Shown in pieces: positions 52,218-61,441 of a DNA stretch of 64,000 nucleotides (positions are counted from its first letter, which is position 1; each line of letters begins with the position of its first letter). Made by a program: the position numbers and the translations under genes. The DNA lies in NCBI GenBank assembly GCA_046155605.1, contig JBJXFQ010000045.1, forward strand, positions 45,902-109,901, written 5' to 3'. The stretch is from JAEUIZ01 sp046155605 (GTDB lineage: Bacteria; Planctomycetota; Phycisphaerae; Phycisphaerales; UBA1924). The notes below the pieces were generated by a model, which saw only the letters and a program-made list of their open reading frames with translations, had not been told where the DNA came from and did not search any database.

Positions 52218-54185
52218 ATGCAGAACCGGTTCGGGGTCAAGGACGCGGCGGTGCTTGTCGTCCTCCTTGGCGTGGTTGTCAGCCTCTGGCTGGCGATGTT
52301 CCAGAAAGACCGGCAGTGGGTCGAGGTTCAGAAGATGAGCCAGCGGCTCACGGCGATCGAGACCTCGCTCGGACGGATGCAGGCGGGCACTGATGGGGCC
52401 GCGGTTGGCGAGCGACTCGGCCGGATCGAGTCGGCGCTCGCCGCCGGGGTCCGCGTGGCGGGCGGCGGTGCGGCATCGGGCGGCGGCACAGGATCAGGCG
52501 GTGTTGCCGGCGGGGTCGGGTCGCGCGATGAATCCTGGGCGCGGCCTGGAGAGCCGGTGGTCTGGGGCGAGCCGTGGGGATGGGTGAACGATCCGCGCAA
52601 GCAGGCGGGGTTTGTCGAGGGCGGCGAGTTCTGCGAATCGATGGAGGGCCAGCCGCCCAAGGTGATGCCGTTCCTGTCGCAGGACGTCTACGGCCGGCGG
52701 GTGACGGATCGGGTCTGCGAGCCGCTGGGCGACTATGACCCGGCGGACCTGTCGAAGTTTCGCGGCGTCCTCGCCGAGGCGTGGCAACTCGATCCGGCGG
52801 GACTGTGGCTTCGGGTGAAGATCAACCCTCGGGCGCGATTCAGCGATGGCGAGCCCGTGACCGCCGAGGACGTGCGCTACACCTACATGGACTTCATCAA
52901 CAACCCGCAGATCGATGCCGCCCGCGTGCGTGCAATCACCGACATGATCTCCGGCGTGACGGTCGTCAGCCCGTTGGTCGCGGAGTTCACCTTCAAGCAG
53001 GCCAACTACTCCAACCGCGACGCTGCCATGAACCAGTACATCTTGCCCAAGCACTTCTACGAGAAACTCACACCGGCACAGATCAACAAGGCGACGGGGC
53101 TGCTGATGGGCTCGGGGCCGTTCAAGATGGCGACGATGGACGCCGAGAACCAGTGGACACCGCCGGCGGACGTGGTCCTCGTGCGGAACGAGGGCTACTG
53201 GGGCACGCGGCCCGCGCTCGAACGCCTCCGGTTCAAGGTGATCCGCGACGAACTGTCACGCCTGACGGCGTATCGCAACGGCGAGGCGGACATGACGACC
53301 CCGCTGGCACCGCAGTTTGTCCGCGCGACCAAGGAGCCTGGCTGGGAGAAGGAGAACCAGTCGCTCAACTGGATCAACATGCGATCGGGATACTCGTTTA
53401 TCGCGTGGCAGTGCGGGCCGCGGAACGGCAAACTCACGCCGTTTGTCGATCGACGCGTGCGATTGGCGATGACGCACGCGCTCGACCGCGAGCGGATGGT
53501 GCGCGAGGTCTGGGAGGGCACGGGCGTCGTGGCATCACAACCCGCGAACACCGTCTCGCCCGCGGCAGACCCGACGATCAAGCCCTGGCCCTATGACCTC
53601 GCCGAGGCCAAGCGGCTGCTCGCGGAGGCGGGGTGGACCGATCGCAACGGCGACAACGTGATCGAGAACGAGCGCGGCGACGCGTTCACGTTCGAGTTCA
53701 CCTATGCGACGGGCGGAGAAGTGGCCGAGCGGATCGCGCGATATGTGCAGGGGCAGTCGGCGCTCGTGGGCATCCGCTGCACGCTGAATGCCGTCGATTG
53801 GTCGATCTATGCGGACCTTTTGCAATCACGAAACTTTGACGCGATCACGCTCTCGTGGCAGGCGAACGCGCCGGAGTCGGACCCGTCGCAAATCTACCAC
53901 TCCAAATCGATCAAGGACCAGGGCGATAACTTCGTGCAGTGGGCGAACGAGGACGCGGATCGGCTCATCGACGCGGGCCGGCGCGAGATGAACGACCCGA
54001 AGCGCATGGCGATCTGGCACGAGTTGCACCGCCTGATCCACCGCGAGCAGCCGTACACGTTCGTACGGATTCAGCCGTGGCTGCGGTTCGTCAAGAGCGG
54101 CATCGGCAACGTGCGGACCTATCCCAAAGGGCCTGAGATTCCAGAGTTCAGTCGTTCGCAGGCGGTCACGGCACCGCCGGGCTGA
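52218..54185 (+). CDS. Peptide-binding protein of the ABC transporter, OppA/DppA family
   Basis: 655 residues. An N-terminal membrane anchor (about 9-26), not a cleavable signal, is followed by a coiled coil and a Gly-rich linker. The SBP_bac_5 domain follows: FSDGEPVTAEDVRYTYMDFINNP, GSGPFKM, ERLRFKVIRDELSRLTAYRNGEADM, RRVRLAMTHALDRERMVREVW, YDLAEAKRLLAEAGWTDRNGD. It captures oligopeptides outside the inner membrane. Being anchored, it is likely held near the permease. The ATG at MQNRFGVKD is chosen; upstream in-frame codons overlap the previous gene. Confidence 0.9.
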   Translation: MQNRFGVKDAAVLVVLLGVVVSLWLAMFQKDRQWVEVQKMSQRLTAIETSLGRMQAGTDGAAVGERLGRIESALAAGVRVAGGGAASGGGTGSGGVAGGVGSRDESWARPGEPVVWGEPWGWVNDPRKQAGFVEGGEFCESMEGQPPKVMPFLSQDVYGRRVTDRVCEPLGDYDPADLSKFRGVLAEAWQLDPAGLWLRVKINPRARFSDGEPVTAEDVRYTYMDFINNPQIDAARVRAITDMISGVTVVSPLVAEFTFKQANYSNRDAAMNQYILPKHFYEKLTPAQINKATGLLMGSGPFKMATMDAENQWTPPADVVLVRNEGYWGTRPALERLRFKVIRDELSRLTAYRNGEADMTTPLAPQFVRATKEPGWEKENQSLNWINMRSGYSFIAWQCGPRNGKLTPFVDRRVRLAMTHALDRERMVREVWEGTGVVASQPANTVSPAADPTIKPWPYDLAEAKRLLAEAGWTDRNGDNVIENERGDAFTFEFTYATGGEVAERIARYVQGQSALVGIRCTLNAVDWSIYADLLQSRNFDAITLSWQANAPESDPSQIYHSKSIKDQGDNFVQWANEDADRLIDAGRREMNDPKRMAIWHELHRLIHREQPYTFVRIQPWLRFVKSGIGNVRTYPKGPEIPEFSRSQAVTAPPG

Positions 54186-54200
54186 AGTGGAGGAGATCGC

Positions 54201-55721
54201 GTGGCCGCGTATCTGGCGAGGCGCCTGCTGCTGATGATCCCGACGCTGATCGGGATCACGTTCCTCGTGTTCATGCTGGTGGCGCTGAGCCCCGGCGGGA
54301 TCGGGGCGGGTTTGCGCTTTGCCGGCGGGCAGATGGAGGCCTCAAAGCGGGCGCAGCAGGAGGCGTATCTCGAGGACCGCTACGGCCTGGACGACCCAGC
54401 GGTCGTCCAATATGTGCGATGGCTCGGGCGGATCAGCCCCGTGAAGGTGGGCTCGGGCGAGTTGGTGACGAGGGAGGGCGAGACGATCCGCTCGCCAAGG
54501 CCGATCAAGCCGCCGCCGATGTGGGCCTGGTTTGTGGAGCGATTGCCGAAGGCGAAGGCGGCGGAGGCGGTGCGGTTTGACGGCGTGAGCGAGGAGGAAC
54601 GGGCTCGCGCATACCGGCGCGCGGCCGCGGAATATGCCACGGCCCGCTCGGGCGCGATCGTGGCCTCAACGCTCCTCGAGCAGGCGATTGCGGAGTACGC
54701 CCGGGCCGCGGGGCGCGGCGACGCGGTGACGGCCAAGGGCAAGGTGCGTCGGGACTCGCTCGCGCGACACACGCCGGACAAGACGTGGACGGGCTGGCCG
54801 GGCGTCGAGCGGTCAGGGGCCGAGGCGGTGCGGGCGTACGGCGCGGCGGTGGAGGCGCGAGAGAAGTTGAAGGCCGTGTTCGACGCCGGGCCGTTCCCCA
54901 AGACGGGAGTTGGCCTGCTGCCGGGCGTGCGTGCGGCGTGGCCTGACTTTGGCGTGAGTTTCAGCCGCGGAAGGCCGGTGCTCGAACTGATCGGGCAGGC
55001 CCTGCCGGTCACTCTCCTGTTGAACCTCATCGCGTTCCCGATCATCTATCTCGTGGCGATACCGTCGGGGATGCTCGCGGCGACGCGGCGGGGCTCGTGG
55101 TTCGACGCGGCATCGGGAGCCATGTTTGTGGCGCTCTGGTCCATTCCCACCGTCTGGGCCGGCGTGCTGGCGATCGGCTTCCTCGCGAATGACCAATACC
55201 TCGGGCTGTTCCCAGTGACAGGGCTGCACGATCCTGACGCGGAAACCGCGACGTTCCTTCCCTCATCGCGCGACGGGCAATGGCACGCCGGCTACCTGCT
55301 CGACACGCTTTGGCACCTCGTGCTGCCGGTGTCGTGCCTCGTTTACGGCGGTTTCGCGGTGCTCGCCAAGCAGACCCGCGCGGCGATGCTCGACAACTTC
55401 AATGCCGATTATGTGCGCACGGCCAAGGCCAAGGGCGTGGCGGCCCGCGACATCGTGGTGCATCATGTGTTCCGCAACAGCCTCCTGCCGCTCATCACGA
55501 TGTTTGTCACGGTCTTTCCGGCGACGCTGGCGGGATCGATCGTCATCGAGAGCATCTTCTCGATCCCCGGCATGGGGAGCCTGATCCTCGACGCGATCAA
55601 TCTGCGCGATCGCGAACTGATCCTGGCGAACACGCTGATGGTGGCGGGGGTGAATCTCTTGGCGCTGCTGCTCGCGGATGTGCTCTATGCGCTCGCCGAC
55701 CCGAGGGTCTCGTATGCGTAA
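54201..55721 (+). CDS. Peptide ABC transporter permease, OppB/DppB type with insert
   Basis: 506 residues, GTG start, against about 310 for normal OppB. Standard parts: LARRLLLMIPTLIGITFLVFMLVALSPG at the start, FGVSFSRGRPVLELIGQALPVTLLLNLIAFPI (about 250), the EAA-type loop VRTAKAKGVAARDIVVHHVFRNSLLP and IESIFSIPGMG at the end. Between helix 1 and the core is a charged, probably helical insert of about 150 residues (about 90-235) not usual in the family. It lies 15 bp after the binding-protein gene. Confidence 0.9.
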   Translation: MAAYLARRLLLMIPTLIGITFLVFMLVALSPGGIGAGLRFAGGQMEASKRAQQEAYLEDRYGLDDPAVVQYVRWLGRISPVKVGSGELVTREGETIRSPRPIKPPPMWAWFVERLPKAKAAEAVRFDGVSEEERARAYRRAAAEYATARSGAIVASTLLEQAIAEYARAAGRGDAVTAKGKVRRDSLARHTPDKTWTGWPGVERSGAEAVRAYGAAVEAREKLKAVFDAGPFPKTGVGLLPGVRAAWPDFGVSFSRGRPVLELIGQALPVTLLLNLIAFPIIYLVAIPSGMLAATRRGSWFDAASGAMFVALWSIPTVWAGVLAIGFLANDQYLGLFPVTGLHDPDAETATFLPSSRDGQWHAGYLLDTLWHLVLPVSCLVYGGFAVLAKQTRAAMLDNFNADYVRTAKAKGVAARDIVVHHVFRNSLLPLITMFVTVFPATLAGSIVIESIFSIPGMGSLILDAINLRDRELILANTLMVAGVNLLALLLADVLYALADPRVSYA

Positions 55722-55748
55722 CGACCACTTCGATGGAGCGCCGCACGC

Positions 55749-57197
55749 ATGACCACCGCCGACGCCACATCGGTCTCGGGGGTCGAACTCGCGCGAGGTA
55801 TCGGCGTGGCACCGGCGCGCGGGTTCTGGGAAGAGGCGTGGCGGAGTGTGCTCAAGCGCCCCGCCGCGGTCGCGGGCCTGACCTGGATCGGGCTTGTCGC
55901 GCTCCTGGCGATCTGGGCGCCGATGCTCGCCAACGGGCATCCGCTGCTGATGCGAGAGACGCTCTCGGACGGCGGCCAGCGGGCGAGTTCGCCGTTGTGG
56001 GAGCATCTGACGGCGATCGACCTCCTGTTGCTGCTGGGCGGCGTGGTTGGGCCGGCGTGGATGTTCTGGCCGATGCGCATGGGCCGCGGCAGACGGCTCG
56101 GCTGGCTGCTGGCCGCCGGCGCGCAGAGCGCGGCCGTCATCGTCGCGTGCGCCATCATGTCGGCGTATCTGGGCCAGCGCGATGCCGCCGACTGGGCTCG
56201 CGCGCTCGACCTCGCGGCGTGGTTCCCGTGGGTCGCGGCGGCTGCCGCGGCGCTCATGAGCGCGGGCCTGGTGATCTGGCTGGGACGCCTCCGCGGCGCG
56301 GCGCTCGTGGGCGTGCTGCTTGTCGCGGCGGTGGCGGCGATGATCGGCGCGGGACGTTGGAAGTCACCGCTGACACGCTATGACTACGCCGAGCGCGAGG
56401 CCGCCGGCGCGATCAGCGCAAGTTACACGCTTGTGCCGTTCTCGCCGGATCAGACAGACACGTCGATGTATGTGATGCCGCCCGGCTCAGCAGGCCCGAG
56501 CGGTCGCTCGCACGCGCTGGGCACGGACCCCTATGGCCAGGACGTGCTGAGCCAGATGCTGCACGCCTGCCGACTCTCGATCTCGATCGGGCTCGTCTCG
56601 ACGGGGCTGGCCGTGCTTATCGGCGTGACGGTCGGCGCGCTGGCGGGCTATTTCGGCGGGGTGGTCGATCTCCTGCTGCAGCGCGTGATCGAGGTCTTCA
56701 TGGCCATCCCCGTGCTCTTCCTCCTGATCGTCGCGGCGGGCGTGCTGCCGCCGGAACTGCGCAGCACCTATGTGATGATGGCGATCATCGGGTGCGTGAC
56801 CTGGACCGGGGCGGCCCGCTTCACCCGCGCGGAGTTTTTCAAACTGAGGAACCAGGATTTCGTGCAGTCGGCCCGCGCGCTGGGCCTGCCGCTGCGGTCG
56901 ATCCTCTTTCGCCACATGCTGCCCAACGGCGTGACGCCCGTGCTCGTCGATGCGTCGTTCGCGGTGGCGGCGGCGATCCTGGCCGAGGCCGTGTTGTCGT
57001 ATCTGGGGCTCGGGCCCGTGGGCCAGCCGAGTTGGGGCAAACTGCTCTCGAGCGGCAAGGGCGCGACGGGCACGTTCGTCTGGTGGCTGGCGGTCTTCCC
57101 AGGCCTCGCGATCTTCCTGACGGTGCTCGCGTACAACCTCGTGGGCGAGGCGCTGCGCGACGCGATCGACCCCAAACTCAAGAAGGCGCGCGTATGA
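55749..57197 (+). CDS. Peptide ABC transporter permease, OppC/DppC type (second copy)
   Basis: 482 residues. The first helix and a standard C-terminal core (GTDPYGQDVLSQMLHACRLSISIGL near 255; EAA-like loop VQSARALGLPLRSILFRHMLPNG near 375) are split by an extra block with about four hydrophobic segments (about 90-205). The core matches OppC. It is encoded directly between OppB-like and ATPase genes, with a 4-base overlap at its end. Confidence 0.9.
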   Translation: MTTADATSVSGVELARGIGVAPARGFWEEAWRSVLKRPAAVAGLTWIGLVALLAIWAPMLANGHPLLMRETLSDGGQRASSPLWEHLTAIDLLLLLGGVVGPAWMFWPMRMGRGRRLGWLLAAGAQSAAVIVACAIMSAYLGQRDAADWARALDLAAWFPWVAAAAAALMSAGLVIWLGRLRGAALVGVLLVAAVAAMIGAGRWKSPLTRYDYAEREAAGAISASYTLVPFSPDQTDTSMYVMPPGSAGPSGRSHALGTDPYGQDVLSQMLHACRLSISIGLVSTGLAVLIGVTVGALAGYFGGVVDLLLQRVIEVFMAIPVLFLLIVAAGVLPPELRSTYVMMAIIGCVTWTGAARFTRAEFFKLRNQDFVQSARALGLPLRSILFRHMLPNGVTPVLVDASFAVAAAILAEAVLSYLGLGPVGQPSWGKLLSSGKGATGTFVWWLAVFPGLAIFLTVLAYNLVGEALRDAIDPKLKKARV

Positions 57198-58402
57198 GCG
57201 AGGCGGCGACATCGACGGGCGGCGCAAACGCGAAAGGCCCCGCGCACGAGCACACGGAACAGCCCCTCCTGCGCGTCGAGGGGCTGGGCGTCTCGTTTGA
57301 TAACGGCAGCGGCCCACGCATCCGTGCCGTCGACGGCGCGGCCATGTCGATCTTCCCGGGCCAGACCCTCGCGGTCGTCGGCGAATCCGGGTGCGGCAAG
57401 TCGGTGACGGCGATGAGCGCGCTCCAACTCATCCCGCGTCCGCCGGGGCGATTCGATGCCGGGCGGATCCTCTTTCGCACCGCCCGGCTGAATGCGAGGG
57501 GGCACGGCGGCACAAGCGGCTCGAGCGCCGGAAACGGCGCGACAAACGAGTCTCGCCATGAACGTGAGGTCGATCTGCTGACGCTCCGCGAGCGCGACAT
57601 CCGCGCGATCCGCGGCAACGAGATCGCGATGATCTTTCAGGAGCCGATGACGAGCCTGAACCCGGTCTACACCGTCGGCGATCAGATTGTCGAGGCCGTG
57701 CTGCTGCATCAGCGGGTCGGCGCGGCCGAGGCGGGGACCATCGCCGAGCGCGCCATGGCGGACGTGGGCATTCCCGATCCCGCCAAGCGGATGAAGGCGT
57801 ATCCGCACCAGTTTTCCGGCGGGATGAGGCAGCGCGTGATGATCGCGATGGCGCTCGCCTGTCGCCCGAGGCTGCTCCTCGCCGACGAGCCGACCACCGC
57901 GCTCGATGTGACGATCCAGGCTCAGATTCTCGAACTCTTGCGGCGATTGCAGCGCGAGCGCGGCATGGCCGTCATGCTCATCACGCACGCGCTGGGAGTC
58001 GTGGCGGAGAACGCGGACGTCGTGTGCGTGATGTACGCCGGCCGCGTCGTGGAGTACGCCCGCGTGCTCGACCTCTTTGATCGCCCGCTCCACCCCTATA
58101 CGCGCGGCCTGCTCACGAGCATCCCGCGGATGGGCAAGCGGCTTGATCGGCTCGTCACCATCCGTGAGATCGTCGAGAACGAGGCACAGTTCACGGGATT
58201 TGGCTCGGGAATCCGGCCGTGGTGGCCCTGGCACGAACCGCCCAAAGGCCTTGCCGCGCGGGCCGGCGCGGCGGGAGATTACTGCCTCCACGAGGCCGAG
58301 CAGGGACACTGGGTCGGCGTGTGGCGAACGGAACCCGTGGCCCGGCGCGAGGCGATCGTCCCCGAACTCTCCTATCGAGCCGAACGATCGGCGGTGGTCT
58401 AG
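57194..58402 (+). CDS. Peptide ABC transporter ATPase, OppD/DppD type
   Basis: 402 residues. Walker A GESGCGKSVTAMS (about 65-78), Q loop FQEPMTSLNPVYTVGDQI, signature FSGGMRQRVMIAMALACRPRLLLADEPTTALDVTIQAQI and switch His (LITHALGVVAENAD) are intact. The C-terminal oligopeptide/dipeptide extension (HPYTRGLLTSIPRMG) is present, without the usual Cys-rich Fe-S motif seen in full. No second ATPase (OppF) is in the cluster, so it may work as a homodimer or with one encoded elsewhere. Confidence 0.93.
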   Translation: MSEAATSTGGANAKGPAHEHTEQPLLRVEGLGVSFDNGSGPRIRAVDGAAMSIFPGQTLAVVGESGCGKSVTAMSALQLIPRPPGRFDAGRILFRTARLNARGHGGTSGSSAGNGATNESRHEREVDLLTLRERDIRAIRGNEIAMIFQEPMTSLNPVYTVGDQIVEAVLLHQRVGAAEAGTIAERAMADVGIPDPAKRMKAYPHQFSGGMRQRVMIAMALACRPRLLLADEPTTALDVTIQAQILELLRRLQRERGMAVMLITHALGVVAENADVVCVMYAGRVVEYARVLDLFDRPLHPYTRGLLTSIPRMGKRLDRLVTIREIVENEAQFTGFGSGIRPWWPWHEPPKGLAARAGAAGDYCLHEAEQGHWVGVWRTEPVARREAIVPELSYRAERSAVV

Positions 58403-58404
58403 CC

Positions 58405-59493
58405 ATGCGCGTCGTGCTCATGGCGGACGAGGCCTATGCGGTCCGCGAGCGGGCCATGCTTGTGCGCCTGGGCGTGGGCATGGCTGACGAGGGCATCCGC
58501 GTCATCCACGCGACGCCTCGGGCCGCATCGAACCCATCCGACGACCTCTCGGCGGAGCAGGTGGAATACGAGGGCCGCGGCCTCACTATGAGCCGCGGTT
58601 GGCGCACGCGGCAGTTCGTCGAGCGCCTCGCCGAGGTGCCCTCCGGAAGCGAAGGACCGATCGGCATCGTGCATGTCTTCGGACGCGGGGCGTGGGAACT
58701 GGCCGCCGAGACGGCCCACGACCTCGGCGTCGCCCTCGCCGTCGAGGTCGCTTCCGGCGAAGACGCCGCGGCGGTTGCGGACTTCCACAAATCGCACGGG
58801 CTGCGAGGGGCGTGCCTCGTCACCGATCCGCTCCTCGAAGATCGGCTGCGATCGATGGCACCGGAGTTGGCCGTGCGGGTCACGCCCTGGGGTGTCCACG
58901 CGCCGTCTTCGCCCCGTGCGATCCTCGAGCCCGAGCGCGCGCCCGCGCTGCTTATCGTCGGCGGGGGCGAGGATCGTGCGGCGCTGGGCGGCGCGCTCGA
59001 TGCCATCGCCGCGGCCGCGGCGCGGTGGAGCGACCTCGCGCCCTTTGCCGAGGGCGATGCCGTCATGCGTGCGGGGCTGTGGGGCCGCGTGCGGGAGTTG
59101 AAGCTGCACGAGCGGCTGACGCTGGTGCCGGACGTTCAGGGTCGCGCTGACCTCGCATTGATGGTCGACCTCATGCTCTTTCCACGGAGCGCCGCACCGC
59201 GATCGATCATGCTCGAAGCGATGGCGGCGGGCGTGGCGGTGGTGGCATCGGCCGATCCGCTCTCGAGCGTGCTTGCCGACGGGCGCACGGCCCGCGTCGC
59301 CGATTCTCCCGCGGCGTGGACCGCTGCCGTCGTCGGGCTGATCGAGAGCCCCGAATCGGCGCGCGCCCTGGGTCGCTCGGCGCATCAATGGGTGCGCCAT
59401 CACCGCCGCGCCAGCACGCACGTCGCGGCCGTCATCGATGCGTACGAGTGGGTCAGTACGTCGGGCACGCTACGGTTTCCGAACACCGGATGA
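58405..59493 (+). CDS. GT4-like glycosyltransferase
   Basis: 362 residues with a GT-B fold. The N-terminal half has VHVFGRGAWELAAETAHDLGVALAVEVASG and a linking VTPWGVHAPS; the C-terminal half has LLIVGGGEDRAALGGAL, ERLTLVPDVQGRADLALMVDLMLFPRSAAPRSIMLEAMAAGVAVVASADP (the EX7E-like region, with one Glu visible) and ARALGRSAHQWVR. It transfers a sugar from a nucleotide donor; acceptor unknown. It starts 2 bases after the ATPase stop and is the last gene of the cluster, so co-expression is likely although the functional link is unclear. Confidence 0.8.
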   Translation: MRVVLMADEAYAVRERAMLVRLGVGMADEGIRVIHATPRAASNPSDDLSAEQVEYEGRGLTMSRGWRTRQFVERLAEVPSGSEGPIGIVHVFGRGAWELAAETAHDLGVALAVEVASGEDAAAVADFHKSHGLRGACLVTDPLLEDRLRSMAPELAVRVTPWGVHAPSSPRAILEPERAPALLIVGGGEDRAALGGALDAIAAAAARWSDLAPFAEGDAVMRAGLWGRVRELKLHERLTLVPDVQGRADLALMVDLMLFPRSAAPRSIMLEAMAAGVAVVASADPLSSVLADGRTARVADSPAAWTAAVVGLIESPESARALGRSAHQWVRHHRRASTHVAAVIDAYEWVSTSGTLRFPNTG

Positions 59494-59636
59494 GGTCCGA
59501 TAGCCGGTCCGTCTAGACGACCTGTAACGGCAATTCGCTGTGAATCCGCCAAATTGCGTTGATTCCAGCGGCAATCCGTGGCAAACTGGGTTCATCGCGC
59601 GGCAGGAGGCTCCGCGCCCATGGAAGGAGCATCACG

Positions 59637-60332
59637 ATGATGATTGCCGCTTTGGTGTTGGTCGCTTCGGTCGGCTTTGTGCGCCACGATCACTCGACGC
59701 TGGATCAGCGGCCGATCGCGACGCGGGCCGACTATCCCTCGGGCATGGCTGACAGCGTCAATCGCCCCGGCTTCAACGGGCGGTTGTGGGTGACGACGCC
59801 GATCATCGGCGGATCGGAGACCTACGCGGTCGAGAGCGGGAACCCGGGTGCCGAGGCGTATGGAGCCGCGGGCGCGGAGGATGCCCGGGTCTATGCCCGC
59901 GTCGGCCACCAAGTCGTCAGCATCAGCGCGTGGGAGCGGCAGGAGAAGCACGGGCTGAAGCGGTTTGAGGAGGCGCGGAACTTCTGGCTCAAGGAGCAGG
60001 GGTACACCGGCGGTGTGCGCACATTCGTGAACGATGCCTACCTGCCGCGCACGGTCGCAGCGGCAGGCGAAGCGGAGGGAGGCGCGGCGAGTGGGGGCGA
60101 GACGGGCGGGAAGGCCGTGCCCGAGCCTCGCGCGACGATCAGGTTGCCGGGGGATGTGCCGCGGAGTCGCGGTCGGCTGAGGGTGGATGCCGACGGCGTT
60201 TCGGGGCAGATGGTCGGACGGCCGGTACTGACGGCCAGCCGGGTCTCGTGGCCGCTGGGGGTGCCGGGGCATGTGGCGGCGGGCCGGGCCGCGATCGTGC
60301 AGGCCCCGGTGCGGGCGGTGGCGGCGAAGTAG
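59637..60332 (+). CDS. Exported protein of unknown function
   Basis: 231 residues. A short N-terminal hydrophobic segment (MMIAALVLVASVGFV) is followed by a soluble body with no clear family. About residues 60-140 look structured (ESGNPGAEAYGAAGAEDARVYARVGHQVVSISAWERQEKHGLKRFEEARNFWLKEQGY); the tail is low-complexity. The ATG is chosen because it opens the hydrophobic segment. The 143-bp gap before it carries no clear feature. Confidence 0.6.
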   Translation: MMIAALVLVASVGFVRHDHSTLDQRPIATRADYPSGMADSVNRPGFNGRLWVTTPIIGGSETYAVESGNPGAEAYGAAGAEDARVYARVGHQVVSISAWERQEKHGLKRFEEARNFWLKEQGYTGGVRTFVNDAYLPRTVAAAGEAEGGAASGGETGGKAVPEPRATIRLPGDVPRSRGRLRVDADGVSGQMVGRPVLTASRVSWPLGVPGHVAAGRAAIVQAPVRAVAAK

Positions 60333-60462
60333 GGGTGTGTCGCCGAGCGGCTGGGCGGCGGAAAAAATCGGAAGCCCTGTGCGGGTTTTGGCCGCAGCGG
60401 TTGACTCGCGCCCGGGGTAGGGCTAACTTGATCGTCCCGGGCGGTCGATACCGACGGGCGAT

Positions 60463-60534
60463 GCGGGTGTAGCTCAGTGGTAGAGCGTCACGTTGCCAAC
60501 GTGAAAGTCGAGGGTTCAAGTCCCTTCACCCGCT
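60463..60534 (+). tRNA. tRNA-Gly (anticodon GCC)
   Basis: A complete cloverleaf: acceptor GCGGGTG/CACCCGC (7 bp), D arm with AGCTCAGTGGTAGAGC, anticodon stem TCACG/CGTGA with loop TTGCCAA (GCC at 60495-60497) and T arm GAGGGTTCAAGTCCCTT. The 3' CCA is not encoded. 72 bases. It lies 130 bp after the unknown exported protein gene and just before a low-GC TIR gene, which fits tRNA genes as insertion sites; no duplicated 3' end was found nearby. Confidence 0.97.
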
Positions 60535-60640
60535 TTCTGATGTGCCGATGGAGCGCGGCTGAACGAATCGCTTACTCGTATTTTGCAGCACCCGTCCATC
60601 CGCCGCACGCCGCGGGAGCCCGCTACATACAATCGCTCCA

Positions 60641-61441
60641 ATGAATTTTCTGCATACCGATTTGGGCTCACTTCGTGGCGGTGAAATCGTTGAAATCACT
60701 CTCCAAGGGAATGCCGCAAACGTTCGCTTGATGGATAGCAGCAACTTCTCGTCGTACAAGAGTGGACGCCAACATCGATATATCGGTGGTCAGGCGAAAC
60801 GCTCACCCGTGCGATTGCAGGTGCCTCGTTCGGGACACTGGCATGTGGCGATTGATACCGGGGGCTATCGTGGACGTGTCAGAGCTGGCGTGCGAGTGCT
60901 TCCCGGCGCATTACCCGGTATTCGCGAGCCATCTCTTACGAGCATTCCGAGTCTCCTGCAAGGATTACCTGATAATGCACCGGGCGATATTCATAGTAAA
61001 TCTCGCGATTTTGACGTGTTTATTTCTCACGCGTCAGAAGATAAGAACGACGTAGTTCGACCACTCGCTACTGCGCTGCAATCCGCCGGCCTCAAAGTCT
61101 GGTACGACGAGTTCGAGATGCGTATCGGCGACAGCCTGCGCAGGAAGATTGATACCGGACTGGCGAGGAGTCGGTTTGGCGTCGTTGTTTTCTCAAAATC
61201 CTTTTTTGCGAAAGGATGGACGAACTACGAGTTGGATGGCCTCGTCACCCGAACGGTTACCGGCGAACAGGTACTGCTGCCCATTTGGCACAACGTAACG
61301 AAGCAAGAAGTGATCAGTTACAGTCCTTCGTTGGCTGATAAACTCGCTCGCAGCACGGCAACGCATACGGTCGAGGAAATCGCGAATGAAATTGCGGATG
61401 TGATTCGTGGCAAGTCGAAGGACGACGTCGATTTCCAATAG
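60641..61441 (+). CDS. DUF1883-TIR domain protein, candidate defence effector
   Basis: 266 residues. The N-terminal DUF1883 domain (about 1-90, opening MNFLHTDLGSLRGGEIVEITLQGNAANVRLMDSSNFSSYKSG) is a small sensor-like fold. After a linker comes a TIR domain (about 122-255): DFDVFISHASEDK, LKVWYDEFEMRIGDSLRRKID with Glu157/Glu159 as candidates for the NADase glutamate, VVVFSKSFFAKGWTNYELDGLV and LLPIWHNV. Bacterial TIR enzymes of this kind deplete NAD+ or make signal nucleotides in anti-phage responses. The gene is clearly lower in GC than its neighbours and follows a tRNA, suggesting transfer. No partner gene is next to it. Confidence 0.85.
   Translation: MNFLHTDLGSLRGGEIVEITLQGNAANVRLMDSSNFSSYKSGRQHRYIGGQAKRSPVRLQVPRSGHWHVAIDTGGYRGRVRAGVRVLPGALPGIREPSLTSIPSLLQGLPDNAPGDIHSKSRDFDVFISHASEDKNDVVRPLATALQSAGLKVWYDEFEMRIGDSLRRKIDTGLARSRFGVVVFSKSFFAKGWTNYELDGLVTRTVTGEQVLLPIWHNVTKQEVISYSPSLADKLARSTATHTVEEIANEIADVIRGKSKDDVDFQ

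Noticed and set aside
52781..53596. 271-codon plus-strand frame within the peptide-binding protein gene
   Set aside because: It is a shifted frame of the SBP_bac_5 gene with no motif of its own.
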